From: Lachnospiraceae bacterium
GTDB lineage: Bacteria > Bacillota > Clostridia > Lachnospirales > Lachnospiraceae
DNA length: 38,331 bases
NCBI GenBank assembly: GCA_016288005.1
Contig: JAEEXY010000027.1
Span: 1-38,331 of the forward strand
Reading direction: 5' to 3'
Under the pieces are notes generated by a model. That model saw only the letters and a program-made list of their open reading frames with translations. It did no database searches and was not told the DNA's origin. Below, in pieces: positions 15,759 to 24,416 of the stretch. Positions within the stretch are counted from its first letter, which is position 1. Every line of letters begins with the position of its first letter. The translations under genes were made by a program, and so were the position numbers.

Positions 15759-17198
15759 ATGGTCGGAAGAGAAAAGGAAACAGCAGAATTACTGTCGCTA
15801 TATAATCGCAGCAGCGCAGAGCTGGTTGCCGTTTACGGTCGTCGCCGTGTAGGCAAGACTTATCTGGTTGACGAGACATTTAAAGGTATGATCACGTTCA
15901 GACATGCCGGATTATCTCCCATCGAAGACAGTGAGTCCGCAGGCGGCAGTCTTATAAAAAAGCAGCTGCAGGCGTTCTATTATTCTCTTGCAACTCACGG
16001 CATGAAGGAATCACATTGCCCCGCCGACTGGTTAGAGGCCTTCTTTATGCTCGAAACATTTCTCATGTCATGTTACGACGGCAGCCGACAGATCGTGTTC
16101 CTCGATGAACTGCCCTGGATGGATACGCCCAAATCAGGGTTTATTACTGCATTTGAATCATTCTGGAACAGCTGGGCATGCACCAGAAATATTATGATCA
16201 TAATCTCCGGCAGCGCCAACTCATGGATAAATGATAAGCTGATCAATAACCACGGAGGTCTGTACGGCCGCGTTACATATGAGATCAAACTCGCACCTTT
16301 TTCCCTGAGGGAGTGCGAGCTCCTGTTCAACGAGCGCGGGATCAGTATTTCGAGATATGACATAGTGCAGAGTTATATGATATTCGGCGGGATCCCGTTT
16401 TATCTGAATTACTTCAGGCGCGGGATCAGTCTGGCGCAGACTGTCGACGAATTGTTTTTCGTTAAAGGCGCCAAACTGCAGTTGGAATATGACAGGCTTT
16501 TTTCTTCGATATTTGCCAAACCCGAAATGATGAAAACCATCATCAAGGCGCTGTCCGGCAGGAGCATGGGTTACACCCGGAAAGAAATATCGGACAACAC
16601 CGGGCTCGCCAGCGGCGGAACACTCACGGAGGCTCTGAAAGCCCTTATTGCCAGCGATTTTGTAGAGAAATACGTCCCGTTCGGATGCAGCAAGAGGGAT
16701 GAATACTATAAGCTGGTTGACCCTTTCTGCATCTTTTATCTTAGATTTGTCGATAACAAAAAGTCTCTTCCCGACTCTTTCTGGCAGCAAAACACGGCAT
16801 CACAGGCTATAGCCTCATGGCGCGGTTATGCATTTGAAAATGTATGTTTCAACCACATCAGCCAGATCAAGCAGGCTTTGGGCATAAGCGGGATAGGATC
16901 GGTTCAGTCAGCCTGGACCAAAACCGACGGAGATACCAGAGGGACGCAGATTGATCTGCTCATAGTGCGCAAAGACAATGTTGTCAATATGTGCGAGTTG
17001 AAATTCTACAGCGACATCTTTACCGTAGATAAGGATTACGATCTCATATTAAGAAATCGGAGGAGTCTCCTTGAAGAAGACATCCCCCGAAAGAGCACGA
17101 TCCACAGTACACTGATAACCACATACGGAATCAAAGACAACGAATACAGGTGGTCATTTGACAATGTTGTTACTATGGATAGTTTATTTGCAATTTAG
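15759..17198 (+). CDS. ATPase_2/DUF234-type ATP-binding protein with nuclease-like C-terminus
   Basis: A 479-residue protein starting MVGREKE, the usual start of this archaeal-type ATPase family. Walker A is YGRRRVGKT (26-34), Walker B IVFLDELPW (near 110), and a sensor-like IIISGSANSW follows. A winged-helix-like region (about 265-310) precedes the C-terminal DUF234-type domain, which has D399 in QIDLLIV and E413-x-K415 in CELKF, the pattern of a PD-(D/E)XK nuclease core. The family is multicopy in many anaerobes and its function is unknown; roles in defence, mobile elements or regulation have been considered. ATG at 15759 has GGAGG upstream. The gene stands alone with its own palindrome-rich promoter and terminator. 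Confidence 0.88.
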   Translation: MVGREKETAELLSLYNRSSAELVAVYGRRRVGKTYLVDETFKGMITFRHAGLSPIEDSESAGGSLIKKQLQAFYYSLATHGMKESHCPADWLEAFFMLETFLMSCYDGSRQIVFLDELPWMDTPKSGFITAFESFWNSWACTRNIMIIISGSANSWINDKLINNHGGLYGRVTYEIKLAPFSLRECELLFNERGISISRYDIVQSYMIFGGIPFYLNYFRRGISLAQTVDELFFVKGAKLQLEYDRLFSSIFAKPEMMKTIIKALSGRSMGYTRKEISDNTGLASGGTLTEALKALIASDFVEKYVPFGCSKRDEYYKLVDPFCIFYLRFVDNKKSLPDSFWQQNTASQAIASWRGYAFENVCFNHISQIKQALGISGIGSVQSAWTKTDGDTRGTQIDLLIVRKDNVVNMCELKFYSDIFTVDKDYDLILRNRRSLLEEDIPRKSTIHSTLITTYGIKDNEYRWSFDNVVTMDSLFAI

Positions 17199-17255
17199 TT
17201 GCTGTCATACCTCCGCTGGAATCTAATGTAGTTATATCAAAAAACAAGCGGAAAG

Positions 17256-17291
17256 CAGTGTAGGAATTACTGCAAAATCCACACTGTTTTT
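17256..17291. terminator. Terminator between convergent ATPase and metallophosphoesterase genes
   Basis: CAGTGT (17256-17261) pairs with ACACTG (17281-17286), extended past a bulged A by GGA/TCC, and a TTTTTC run follows on the plus strand. On the minus strand the same hairpin is followed less closely by a T-run, so it may work in both directions. Confidence 0.55.
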
Positions 17292-17303
17292 CAGGTACTC
17301 TCC

Positions 17304-18548
17304 TTACTCCGCATACAGCTTCAGTATCTCGGCCTGCGCGTCGGGATACAGATCCGCGTTGTGGACCTGTTCGATCTCGAAGCTTCCGTCACCTTTGAAG
17401 TAATATCTGGTAAACCCGCGGATCAGTTTAGTGTCCCGCTTCGTGGTGACCATGTTGTAGCTCGAATAGCCCGAAGGCACATTGTAGGACAGGATCACGC
17501 CTTTGTAGCTCAGGACAAAATCGTTGACGTGGTCGTGGCCGCAGACGAACAGGTCGGTCGAGCCGGCATCGAGGATCGCGTCAAAGAAATGACTGTTGTG
17601 GCCCGAGCAGCAGATCGTCTCGCGGCGCTGGCCCATGATGATATAGTCGCCGTTCGCGTTTTTCACGTTGTAGTCCGGCACATCCATCGTGGGCTCGGTC
17701 TCGCCGGTCAGCTCATTGTACGCGATGGTGTACTCGGGCAGCGCGATGTGGTCAAATACCGTCGACTTTATCTGCCTGCCCTCCGCGTCGTTGATCGCGG
17801 CGACTGTCTCGCTGTACCATTTTATCTGGCTGTCCTTGACATAGTCATAGTCGTTATGGTCCTTGTCGTCGAACTCGGCGTCGTATTTGATCATGTCCTC
17901 TTCGCTCATGTACGCGCCGCCGTCGATAAAGTACAGGGAGCGCGTCACGCCCTTAGAGTTCGCGAGATTGATGACGTGATTGCCGCTGCCCCAGACCTTT
18001 TCGCCGTCGGAAGTGCGCTTCTTTCCCGCCTCGATCAGGCAATGGTCGTAGGACGCGAATACCCTCACCATGTACGGGCGTGTGTCGCTCCAGAAATTGT
18101 CTCCTTCATGGTTTCCGAGCACCAGATCCCAGTAAACGCCCAGTTTCTCCATCACGCGGGCAAGCTGCCTGACTCTGCGCCAGTTGAGGCCGCCGGTGAT
18201 GTTGTCGCCGACAAAGACCACCAGATCGGGCTTTTCATTTACGACATTCCTGATGATGTACTCCATCGTCACGTCGCTCTTTTGCTTTTTCATATCCAGG
18301 TGCGTATCGGTAAATCCGATGACCTTGAAATCATCGTCGAGGATATTGCCGGCAGCGTCCTTTTTCACCAGCGTTTTTACGCCGTTCCTCTCCTCGACGA
18401 ATACATTGTAATCGGGATTCTTCACGAGCAGCGACTTGTCGATAGTCTGCACGGGAGGCATGATCCACTGTACATATACCGCCGCGATGATCATCGCACA
18501 AAGTAAGAATACAAGAACTCCGATAAGTATCTTTTTCTTTTTTGTCAT
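17304..18548 (-). CDS. Membrane-anchored calcineurin-like metallophosphoesterase
   Basis: A 414-residue protein. A lysine-rich start and one hydrophobic helix (about residues 7-27) suggest a signal anchor with the catalytic domain outside the membrane. The binuclear metal-site motifs occur in order: DTH (81-83), GDN (114-116), GNHE (145-148), SGHNSHFF and CGHDH (about 335-340). The family hydrolyses phosphomono- or diesters; the substrate is unknown. Its start overlaps the stop of the upstream gene in ATGA, so it is the last gene of a minus-strand operon probably driven from the LacI-site promoter near 22.94 kb. It is one of three unrelated phosphoesterases in the locus. Confidence 0.88.
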   Translation of the reverse strand: MTKKKKILIGVLVFLLCAMIIAAVYVQWIMPPVQTIDKSLLVKNPDYNVFVEERNGVKTLVKKDAAGNILDDDFKVIGFTDTHLDMKKQKSDVTMEYIIRNVVNEKPDLVVFVGDNITGGLNWRRVRQLARVMEKLGVYWDLVLGNHEGDNFWSDTRPYMVRVFASYDHCLIEAGKKRTSDGEKVWGSGNHVINLANSKGVTRSLYFIDGGAYMSEEDMIKYDAEFDDKDHNDYDYVKDSQIKWYSETVAAINDAEGRQIKSTVFDHIALPEYTIAYNELTGETEPTMDVPDYNVKNANGDYIIMGQRRETICCSGHNSHFFDAILDAGSTDLFVCGHDHVNDFVLSYKGVILSYNVPSGYSSYNMVTTKRDTKLIRGFTRYYFKGDGSFEIEQVHNADLYPDAQAEILKLYAE

Positions 18549-20383
18549 ATTCTGCCCCCTTCCGCCGGCCGCTTGAAATCAGGCACAAATTCCTTGCCTC
18601 CGACCGTAAATGCTCCGCCGTATTCAAGACAGCAATCGTACAGGCTGTATGAGACGGTTTTTTTCTCCTTTGAAAACTCCAATCGCCTGCCGGCTGCCTG
18701 CGCCTTAAAATCTTCGAAACTCAGATTGTCGTCAACCTCAAATACATAGTAATGCGGTCCCGCAGCCCTGTTGATGAGGTCATATTCCCCGCCGAAATAC
18801 CCTGCAGGAACCTTTTCGTCCGCGAACATCGCCGCGTCATTGTTCGCGCTCTCATCCGCGGGCACAAACGACACTCCCGGATCGGTCCGGACGCATACAT
18901 TCACGTTGCCGGTCCTTGCGAGGAGTATACCCTCTCCCGCCCGCGTAAGATCGGTCTCGTCAAACAGCCTCACGGGGAAGAACAGATGCGTGTACTTAAA
19001 TCCCCTCTTTGCGCGGTTCATGTCGAATATGCACATCGCGACATTCCTGTACGCCGCAGCCCTCGGCGCGATGCCGCTGCCGACCCAGTAGCCCGGCGAG
19101 CCCGTTTTGCCGCGCTCCGAAAACGGATTGGTAACGCACAGGCTGATCCTGTACGAAAGATTCACCGCCAGGACGTTCTGCTGGAAAAGCACCTGTCCGA
19201 CGCGGTAGTCAAATGCCGCCGAAACGGAATAATCGTGACGCAGATATGTGTAAACCCTGCCCTTTTCCATCGCCGCGCCGTCAAATCCGACGGGGACGCA
19301 TCTCTTCATGAGCCTAAGCAGGCCGGATCTGTACAGGAACGGCTTTGCGAAAGGCCTGAGGCTCTTTAACATGCCGTTTTCTATCAGCCCGGTCTCGTTC
19401 AAGTACCGCATGCTGCGGCATATCACCCTGTAGTCCGAAACAGCCCCCGCTTTAAACGCGAAGCGCACGTTCTGCTGTGAGTAATCCGCCAGCCCCTCGC
19501 TCTCATATTCATCTATGTCGACGCCCTGCATCAGCGCGATCTCGCGGTCGTCCTTATCGGGCAGCGCTTTCCACTCATCGGGTATCGTAAACAGCGGCTT
19601 TCCGTCCTTGCTTTTAGCCTTAAGCAGCAGGACCATGCAGCCCTCTTTTTCCTTAAAACGCGTCACGTTCTCACCGCGCATCGCCATAGTCTGAGGCTCG
19701 ATGTAGCTTCCGATGTCCGCGGAAACCTTGTTGTCAGCGTAAGCGCGGGCACAGGCCGGATTATAGACATATCCCCCGCTGTAAAATGTCTGTGACAGTA
19801 TATCGTAACACATCATGAGCAAAGCCCTGCGCGCAGCTTCCGCGATCGCGTTGACTTTTGCAAACTGCACGAGATTGGCCAGCCCTGCCATGGTTTCAGA
19901 ATAATAGTTGTTGCTGCCCCATTCGGAAAAACCGTATTTGAGCATCTCCGCAAGACCGGCTGTCAGCTCTTTTTTCGCATGACCGAGATGATACTCACAG
20001 CCTCTTTCATCCCCGAAAACCGCATCAGGAAAGAGCTGTGCCAGCAGGTATTCGGTTCCCGCCGCGTACAGCCTGTGGTTCTCGGTCCATGTGCACATGC
20101 TGTGCCCGCCGCAGTCTTCATACGGAAAATCGAGCAGCGCCCGCGCGATGTCGTCGTAGAGATCCCCGGGCAGCGCATCGCCGAAGGAATACAATATCCT
20201 TACCAGATATGCCGCACGGAAATCGGCGCAGTCCTTCCTCGAGCGCACATAGTTAAGCAGAGCTGCCCCCAGCTCTCTTATGCCCGTCTCATCCGTACCG
20301 CCCTGCGCCAGGTATTCGAGCAGGTTCGAGGCCCGCTGTCCGTCCGCGCTCACATAGCGGTATGAAGCGCTCCTGTCCTTCAT
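18545..20383 (-). CDS. Uncharacterised alpha/alpha-toroid-like protein of a carbohydrate locus
   Basis: A 612-residue protein I cannot assign to a characterised family. The N-terminal two-fifths looks helical, with conserved-looking aromatic and His motifs (CTWTENHRLYAAGTEYLL, then EYHLGHAKK and GFSEWGSNNYYSETMAGL). This pattern recalls alpha/alpha-toroid polysaccharide lyases and glycosidases. The rest appears beta-rich (GYWVGSGIAPRAAAYRN, THLFFPVRLFDET). No signal peptide, so it acts in the cytoplasm. RBS AGGAAAGGA lies before the ATG at 20383, and the gene overlaps the metallophosphoesterase start by four bases. A degradative role on an imported sugar is inferred only from context. Confidence 0.75.
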   Translation of the reverse strand: MKDRSASYRYVSADGQRASNLLEYLAQGGTDETGIRELGAALLNYVRSRKDCADFRAAYLVRILYSFGDALPGDLYDDIARALLDFPYEDCGGHSMCTWTENHRLYAAGTEYLLAQLFPDAVFGDERGCEYHLGHAKKELTAGLAEMLKYGFSEWGSNNYYSETMAGLANLVQFAKVNAIAEAARRALLMMCYDILSQTFYSGGYVYNPACARAYADNKVSADIGSYIEPQTMAMRGENVTRFKEKEGCMVLLLKAKSKDGKPLFTIPDEWKALPDKDDREIALMQGVDIDEYESEGLADYSQQNVRFAFKAGAVSDYRVICRSMRYLNETGLIENGMLKSLRPFAKPFLYRSGLLRLMKRCVPVGFDGAAMEKGRVYTYLRHDYSVSAAFDYRVGQVLFQQNVLAVNLSYRISLCVTNPFSERGKTGSPGYWVGSGIAPRAAAYRNVAMCIFDMNRAKRGFKYTHLFFPVRLFDETDLTRAGEGILLARTGNVNVCVRTDPGVSFVPADESANNDAAMFADEKVPAGYFGGEYDLINRAAGPHYYVFEVDDNLSFEDFKAQAAGRRLEFSKEKKTVSYSLYDCCLEYGGAFTVGGKEFVPDFKRPAEGGRI

Positions 20384-20430
20384 ATACCGATCCTTTCCTG
20401 TGGTTTACGGTGATCTGCGGTGATCTTTAC

Positions 20431-20462
20431 GGATTGCTCCGTGCTGCGCACTCTCGCAATCC
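20431..20462. repeat. Intergenic hairpin between the beta-propeller and toroid genes
   Basis: GGATTGC (20431-20437) pairs with GCAATCC (20456-20462), with a second internal stem GTGC-TGC-GCAC (20441-20451). The GCAATCC arm is repeated directly nearby (20474-20480). There is no T-run, so it is more likely an mRNA-processing or stabilising element, or a small repeat, than a terminator inside the operon. Confidence 0.5.
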
Positions 20463-20500
20463 TCCCTTCATTCGCAATCCACGGGGTCCCTTCCCCTCTA

Positions 20501-21886
20501 TCACATCCCGCAGCTTACATGCCCATGGATATGATTGTATCCCGTGCCCATGAAATGCTGCATCCTGAAGTGATACGGGTTCGAGAATCGTTCCTTTGTG
20601 AATTCATTCTCGCAGGCGTCCGCGTCGCCCCATATCCTTACCTTGCCCTCCTCGGGATAGTAGACCATAACGGTCTCGCCGGGATGGTCGATGACCTTGC
20701 CGCTGCGCACGGTATGGCCTCCGATATAGCCGAGCACATTGCCCTTCGCGTCGAGAACAAAGCCGTTCTTCTCTCCGTCGGTGCAATAAAATTCGTGCTG
20801 TCCGTCGCCGTTGAAATCGATCGGTGTCGCTTCATCCCCTTTGAACGGGAGCGGATCGTCGAGGGGCTCGCCGGTGACCGCGTCGAAATAGAAATCGGTG
20901 GGCTCGGTATCCACGATCGAATTATTGATCACCTTACGGTTGATGCGCATGGCCATCGCGACCTTTCTGCAGTCGGGTCCGATGTTTGCGAGCCAGCCGC
21001 TGTGCATGTGTCCGATGTCGGGAACGCCTGTCCACGCGCGTTCGCCCTTTTCGTTATAGGTTACGACTCTCGGAACACCCTCGCGCTCATCATCCTCGCG
21101 GCAGGTGAAAATGAATTTCCTGCCCGAAGCCCTGTCAACAAAAGGCATAACGATGTCCGAATGCCCGAAATATCTGCCCTTGTCCCCGCAGAACAGCTCA
21201 TGTCCGTCGTCGAGGCTGATCAGACGCTCTCCCCAGAACATCTCGTCCACGCCGTCCTCGTCAAAATCGAGGATCGGGCAGAGATGACTGGCCCTCGCGC
21301 CGCCGTCGCCGTAAGGTATCTTGATATCCCAGCGCTTTTCCATGTCGGGATTGTAGCCCTGCAGATACATATCGCGGTAGGTTCCCTGCGCCGTAACGAG
21401 CACAGGCGTACCATGCGCGTATCCGCCCGTGATGTAGAAACGGTAAGAATGCGACATCGTGTCGTCGATCGTATTGTCGGGCCATTTCCACTGTCCGGTG
21501 GTCTTGCCGCTGACCGGATCTATGCGCTCGAGTACCCTCGCATTAAGGCTGAAGGGAAGGTTCGGGTTCAGATTGTTCAGGAACCAGATCTCATCCACTC
21601 CGTCGCCGTCCAGATCAAATGAGATAAAAGGAGTGTACCAGACTCCCGGGATTACGCCCCATCCCAGATCCCTGGTCCACATAGGCACGCCGTCCTCCGT
21701 GTATAATGACATCTTCAGCGTGTCCTTCGGATAGTTAAACTCCTCGGGCCAGGGGTCCAAATTCCCCTGCGTGGAATAAACAAACAGCACGGCCTTAGGC
21801 ATGCCCTTTCCCAGTGCTACGGGCACGGACCTGATCTGGCCGAGTTTAGTGTTCATATCGTATTCCTTTAAGCATGTAATATTCAT
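20501..21886 (-). CDS. FG-GAP/VCBS-type beta-propeller protein, PL11-like
   Basis: A 461-residue protein with several acidic calcium-loop repeats of the FG-GAP/VCBS type: FDLDGDGVDEIWF, LDFDEDGVDEMFWG and IDFNGDGQHEFY. These alternate with HS, GHMHSGWLANIG and WP motifs in a pattern similar to beta-propeller rhamnogalacturonan lyases (family PL11). It lacks their signal peptide, so it would act inside the cell. Enzymatic activity is uncertain, and the protein could be a non-catalytic propeller. RBS GAAGGGA precedes the ATG at 21886; an alternative ATG lies 10 codons downstream. It follows the PHP gene in the same operon, 83 bases away. Confidence 0.7.
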   Translation of the reverse strand: MNITCLKEYDMNTKLGQIRSVPVALGKGMPKAVLFVYSTQGNLDPWPEEFNYPKDTLKMSLYTEDGVPMWTRDLGWGVIPGVWYTPFISFDLDGDGVDEIWFLNNLNPNLPFSLNARVLERIDPVSGKTTGQWKWPDNTIDDTMSHSYRFYITGGYAHGTPVLVTAQGTYRDMYLQGYNPDMEKRWDIKIPYGDGGARASHLCPILDFDEDGVDEMFWGERLISLDDGHELFCGDKGRYFGHSDIVMPFVDRASGRKFIFTCREDDEREGVPRVVTYNEKGERAWTGVPDIGHMHSGWLANIGPDCRKVAMAMRINRKVINNSIVDTEPTDFYFDAVTGEPLDDPLPFKGDEATPIDFNGDGQHEFYCTDGEKNGFVLDAKGNVLGYIGGHTVRSGKVIDHPGETVMVYYPEEGKVRIWGDADACENEFTKERFSNPYHFRMQHFMGTGYNHIHGHVSCGM

Positions 21887-21969
21887 ATTCTTCCCTTCTC
21901 CCGTATTTCCCGGGATAGATAGTTAATCCGGTCCCTGTCGTTCCCTTGGTGACAGGCATCAAGTGTACT

Positions 21970-22893
21970 TCAATCAAGAAAGATCGGATTCGTGTATGCC
22001 GACCGCCCCGCAGCATCCATAACTTCAGCGCGGACCAGCTTTTCCGTACCTTTGAGTTTAGTCACGAACTCAGTCACGTGACGTCCGAGCTTGCGCTGAT
22101 ACTGCCTGAAATGCCCCATGATCCATATCCTCTCGCACGGAGAGCAGACCACATGCACCTCATCGTCCTCCACATAAAAATCATATATCTGCGGCCCTGT
22201 AGAAGTATAAAAGCTGCCTGTAAACAACGCCTCCATGATAGCCTTTGAGGATCTGTCCCGCGCCTTGACCACGGTAAAGCCTCCGAACGAATCGCTGTAC
22301 TGGTCATCGATCGGCGCATGGTTATGATTGTCGTCGGAGCCCGTGCCCCACAGCTTTACACCGCGATATAGCATTTCCGACCAAAATACACTTCCGTCAC
22401 CCGTATTTTCCAGCCATTCGGTGCCGTAATTAATGATCTCAACGGCATGGTAAGGATTCTCATCCTCTATTTCCGAGCTCCAGAGGAATGACCAGTGAGG
22501 ATGGTTCAACTGCACAAAACAGCCCTTTTCGCGCATCTCATACGCGAATTTGGCTGAGGCCGTTCCGGTCCGTTCGGGCAGATCGCAGCGGGTATTGGGC
22601 TTTATCGCCTCTATCGAGTCCTCCCAGAGGTAGTGCACATGGATATCCTTGTCGTCTGTCGCGTTCGAATACAGCTCAAAGCCCTGGATCATCGTAAAAT
22701 CCTTGTCTGTCATGGCCCGGGTATCCGTATAAAATTGATGGTCGGAAATGCACAGAAAGTCATAACCGTGATGCTTGTACGCCTCCTTCATCTCCTCCGG
22801 CGTCAGGCAGCCGTCCGAATTGGTCGTGTGGCTGTGCAGATTGCCCTTGAGCCACAGCGCGTTCGGGTCCTGTAAAAAAGTTGTTTTCTTCAT
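21970..22893 (-). CDS. PHP-domain metal-dependent phosphoesterase
   Basis: A 307-residue protein of the PHP superfamily. Its first motif is NLHSHTTNSDG (metal ligands H20, H22, D27), followed by ISDHQF (D51, H52), then DIHVHYLWE, VQLNHPHW and TGSDDNHNH, which complete the trinuclear metal site. Family members hydrolyse phosphoesters such as histidinol phosphate or nucleotide ends; stand-alone PHP proteins in glycan loci are poorly characterised. No signal peptide. It is the first gene after the LacI-type operator and promoter at 22911-22972, with an AAGGAG ribosome site, and leads the four-gene minus-strand operon. Confidence 0.88.
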   Translation of the reverse strand: MKKTTFLQDPNALWLKGNLHSHTTNSDGCLTPEEMKEAYKHHGYDFLCISDHQFYTDTRAMTDKDFTMIQGFELYSNATDDKDIHVHYLWEDSIEAIKPNTRCDLPERTGTASAKFAYEMREKGCFVQLNHPHWSFLWSSEIEDENPYHAVEIINYGTEWLENTGDGSVFWSEMLYRGVKLWGTGSDDNHNHAPIDDQYSDSFGGFTVVKARDRSSKAIMEALFTGSFYTSTGPQIYDFYVEDDEVHVVCSPCERIWIMGHFRQYQRKLGRHVTEFVTKLKGTEKLVRAEVMDAAGRSAYTNPIFLD

Positions 22894-22910
22894 AACTGTC
22901 TCCTTGTCAA

Positions 22911-22934
22911 ATATTTTAACGCGTGTTAAAATAT
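22911..22934. promoter_or_regulatory. LacI-type operator site A
   Basis: A 24-base palindrome with one mismatched pair: ATATTTTAAC-GCGT-GTTAAAATAT with the second half read outward. It lies just after the PHP promoter and upstream of the divergent GH125 gene. It shares the TTAAC/GTTAA arms and CG centre with sites at 29.29 and 30.51 kb, so it is the predicted target of the LacI-family regulator at 29378-30421. Confidence 0.8.
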
Positions 22935-22943
22935 CCTTGTTAA

Positions 22944-22972
22944 ATCATACTCTCTTTGCAAAGAATATGCAA
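22944..22972 (-). promoter_or_regulatory. Promoter of the PHP operon
   Basis: On the minus strand TTGCAT (22967-22972), a 17-base spacer and TATGAT (22944-22949). Transcription would begin just ahead of operator site A, the standard arrangement for LacI-type repression. No equally clear promoter for the divergent GH125 gene was found in the same 136-base gap. Confidence 0.6.
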
Positions 22973-23029
22973 TACCGTTTGGTCTATTTAATCCCGCGGG
23001 CACAGCCTGCGGAAGAGATGAGGTAAATT

Positions 23030-24388
23030 ATGAACGATAACAGACTTCCCGCATCGGCAGACAGGTATATCCCCGACCGTGACGCGCTGCTCTCAGCTCT
23101 CAGCGAAGCGGCGGATACGGTCTGCAGCCGCATAGATACCGGTGATGCCGCATTTGACGGCAAACTGCGCGCAATGTATAAAAAGTGTTTCATGGATACG
23201 GCTGAGCGCACTCTGCTGCTGCCCGGCATGGAATCGAGCGACCATGCGGGGAACACTCATACTGTCAGTGATGAGGTTTTTATCATAACCGGCGACATTA
23301 ACGCGATGTGGCTGCGAGACAGCAGCGCTCAGGTCTGCCACTATATGCCTTTTGCGGGTATGTATCCCGAGGTCGCGGGACTCATCGCCAGCCTGATACG
23401 CCGCCAGCAGATATGCATCCTGCGCGATCCGTATGCCAATGCCTATCTCGAATGGCCCGGCGCTGTGTCCGAATGGAAAAATGACCGCTGCGGCATGATC
23501 GCAGGCGACTGGGAACGCAAATACGAGACGGATTCGCTGAGTTATCACATCCTGCTCGTAAACAATTATATCAGATATACGGGTGATACTTCGATACTCG
23601 ATGAGCGCGAACTCAAAGTCCTCGACCGGATCATCTCCCTCTGGGAGCTCGAGACCGATCACGAAAACCGTTCGGATTATACATTTGAGCGTACGCGCAA
23701 GAACGGCATGTACGCCGGTCTCGCGCGCGGCGGCCGCGGCACGCCTCTTGCGCGCACCGGTATGACCTGGTCAGGCTTCAGACCCAGCGACGACCCCTGT
23801 GAATACGGCTACAATATCCCGGAGAATCTGTTTGCCGCGACGGTTCTCAAATACATAGAGGGTATGTTGTCTTCGCTCGCCTCACGTGCCGGGGCACTGC
23901 GCCGCTCTGTCGAGGACGGAGTGAATGAACACGGAACGATAAACCATCCGGAGTTTGGAAAAATATATGTCTACGAGACCGACGGCATGGGCAATCACAT
24001 TTTGATGGACGACCCGAACGTCCCGAGTCTGCTCGCCCTGCCGTATCTCGGAGTCTGCGCGCCTGATGACGAAGTCTACCGGAACACCCGGCGTTTTATC
24101 CTGAGCGATCGCAATCCCTGGTATTACAGCGGTTCCGCGGCATCCGGCACCGGCAGCCCTCATACCCCCGAAGGCTATATCTGGCCGATCGGCCTGATCA
24201 TTCAGGGCTTTACTTCGACAGATCCCGATGAGCGAATGTCACTCCTTCGCACGCTCGTTGAGACCGACGCCTCCACGCTTTCCATGCATGAGTCCTTCGA
24301 TGTCAACGACCCTGCCCGCTACACCCGTTCCTGGTTCGCCTGGGCTGACTCGCTGTTCGCGGAGTATGTGGTCTGGCTGTTCCCGTGA
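23030..24388 (+). CDS. GH125 exo-alpha-1,6-mannosidase
   Basis: A 452-residue member of glycoside hydrolase family 125 (formerly DUF1237), which removes alpha-1,6-linked mannose from the non-reducing end with inversion. Family motifs: GDINAMWLRDSSAQV (about residues 87-101), IPENLFAA, TDGMGNHILMDDPNVPSLLALPYLG, SPHTPEGYIWPIGL, and the C-terminal MHESFDVNDPARYTRSWFAWADSLFAEYV with a Glu at the position of the catalytic base. No signal peptide, so it acts on imported oligosaccharides. RBS GAGG about eight bases before the ATG. Transcribed divergently from the PHP operon across LacI-type site A. Its TGA is formed by the end of the palindromic repeat at 24386-24416. Confidence 0.95.
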   Translation: MNDNRLPASADRYIPDRDALLSALSEAADTVCSRIDTGDAAFDGKLRAMYKKCFMDTAERTLLLPGMESSDHAGNTHTVSDEVFIITGDINAMWLRDSSAQVCHYMPFAGMYPEVAGLIASLIRRQQICILRDPYANAYLEWPGAVSEWKNDRCGMIAGDWERKYETDSLSYHILLVNNYIRYTGDTSILDERELKVLDRIISLWELETDHENRSDYTFERTRKNGMYAGLARGGRGTPLARTGMTWSGFRPSDDPCEYGYNIPENLFAATVLKYIEGMLSSLASRAGALRRSVEDGVNEHGTINHPEFGKIYVYETDGMGNHILMDDPNVPSLLALPYLGVCAPDDEVYRNTRRFILSDRNPWYYSGSAASGTGSPHTPEGYIWPIGLIIQGFTSTDPDERMSLLRTLVETDASTLSMHESFDVNDPARYTRSWFAWADSLFAEYVVWLFP

Positions 24389-24416
24389 AGACATGGGGAC
24401 GGTTCTTTTGTCTTCA
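24386..24416. repeat. Palindromic intergenic repeat, copy 2 (short form)
   Basis: A 31-base single-arm copy of the repeat with perfect 8-base terminal inverted repeats, TGAAGACA and TGTCTTCA. It shares the GGGGACGGTTCTTTTGTCT core with copy 3. Its two ends provide the TGA stop of GH125 (24386-24388) and, on the other strand, the TGA stop of the phosphodiesterase gene (24414-24416). Confidence 0.85.

Noticed and set aside
20420-21622. A 400-codon open frame on the plus strand opposite the beta-propeller gene
   Set aside because: It mirrors codon usage of the real gene, has no ribosome site and its translation resembles no protein family. Similar long antisense frames at 14481-15572, 17361-18506 and 9977-10879 were rejected for the same reason.
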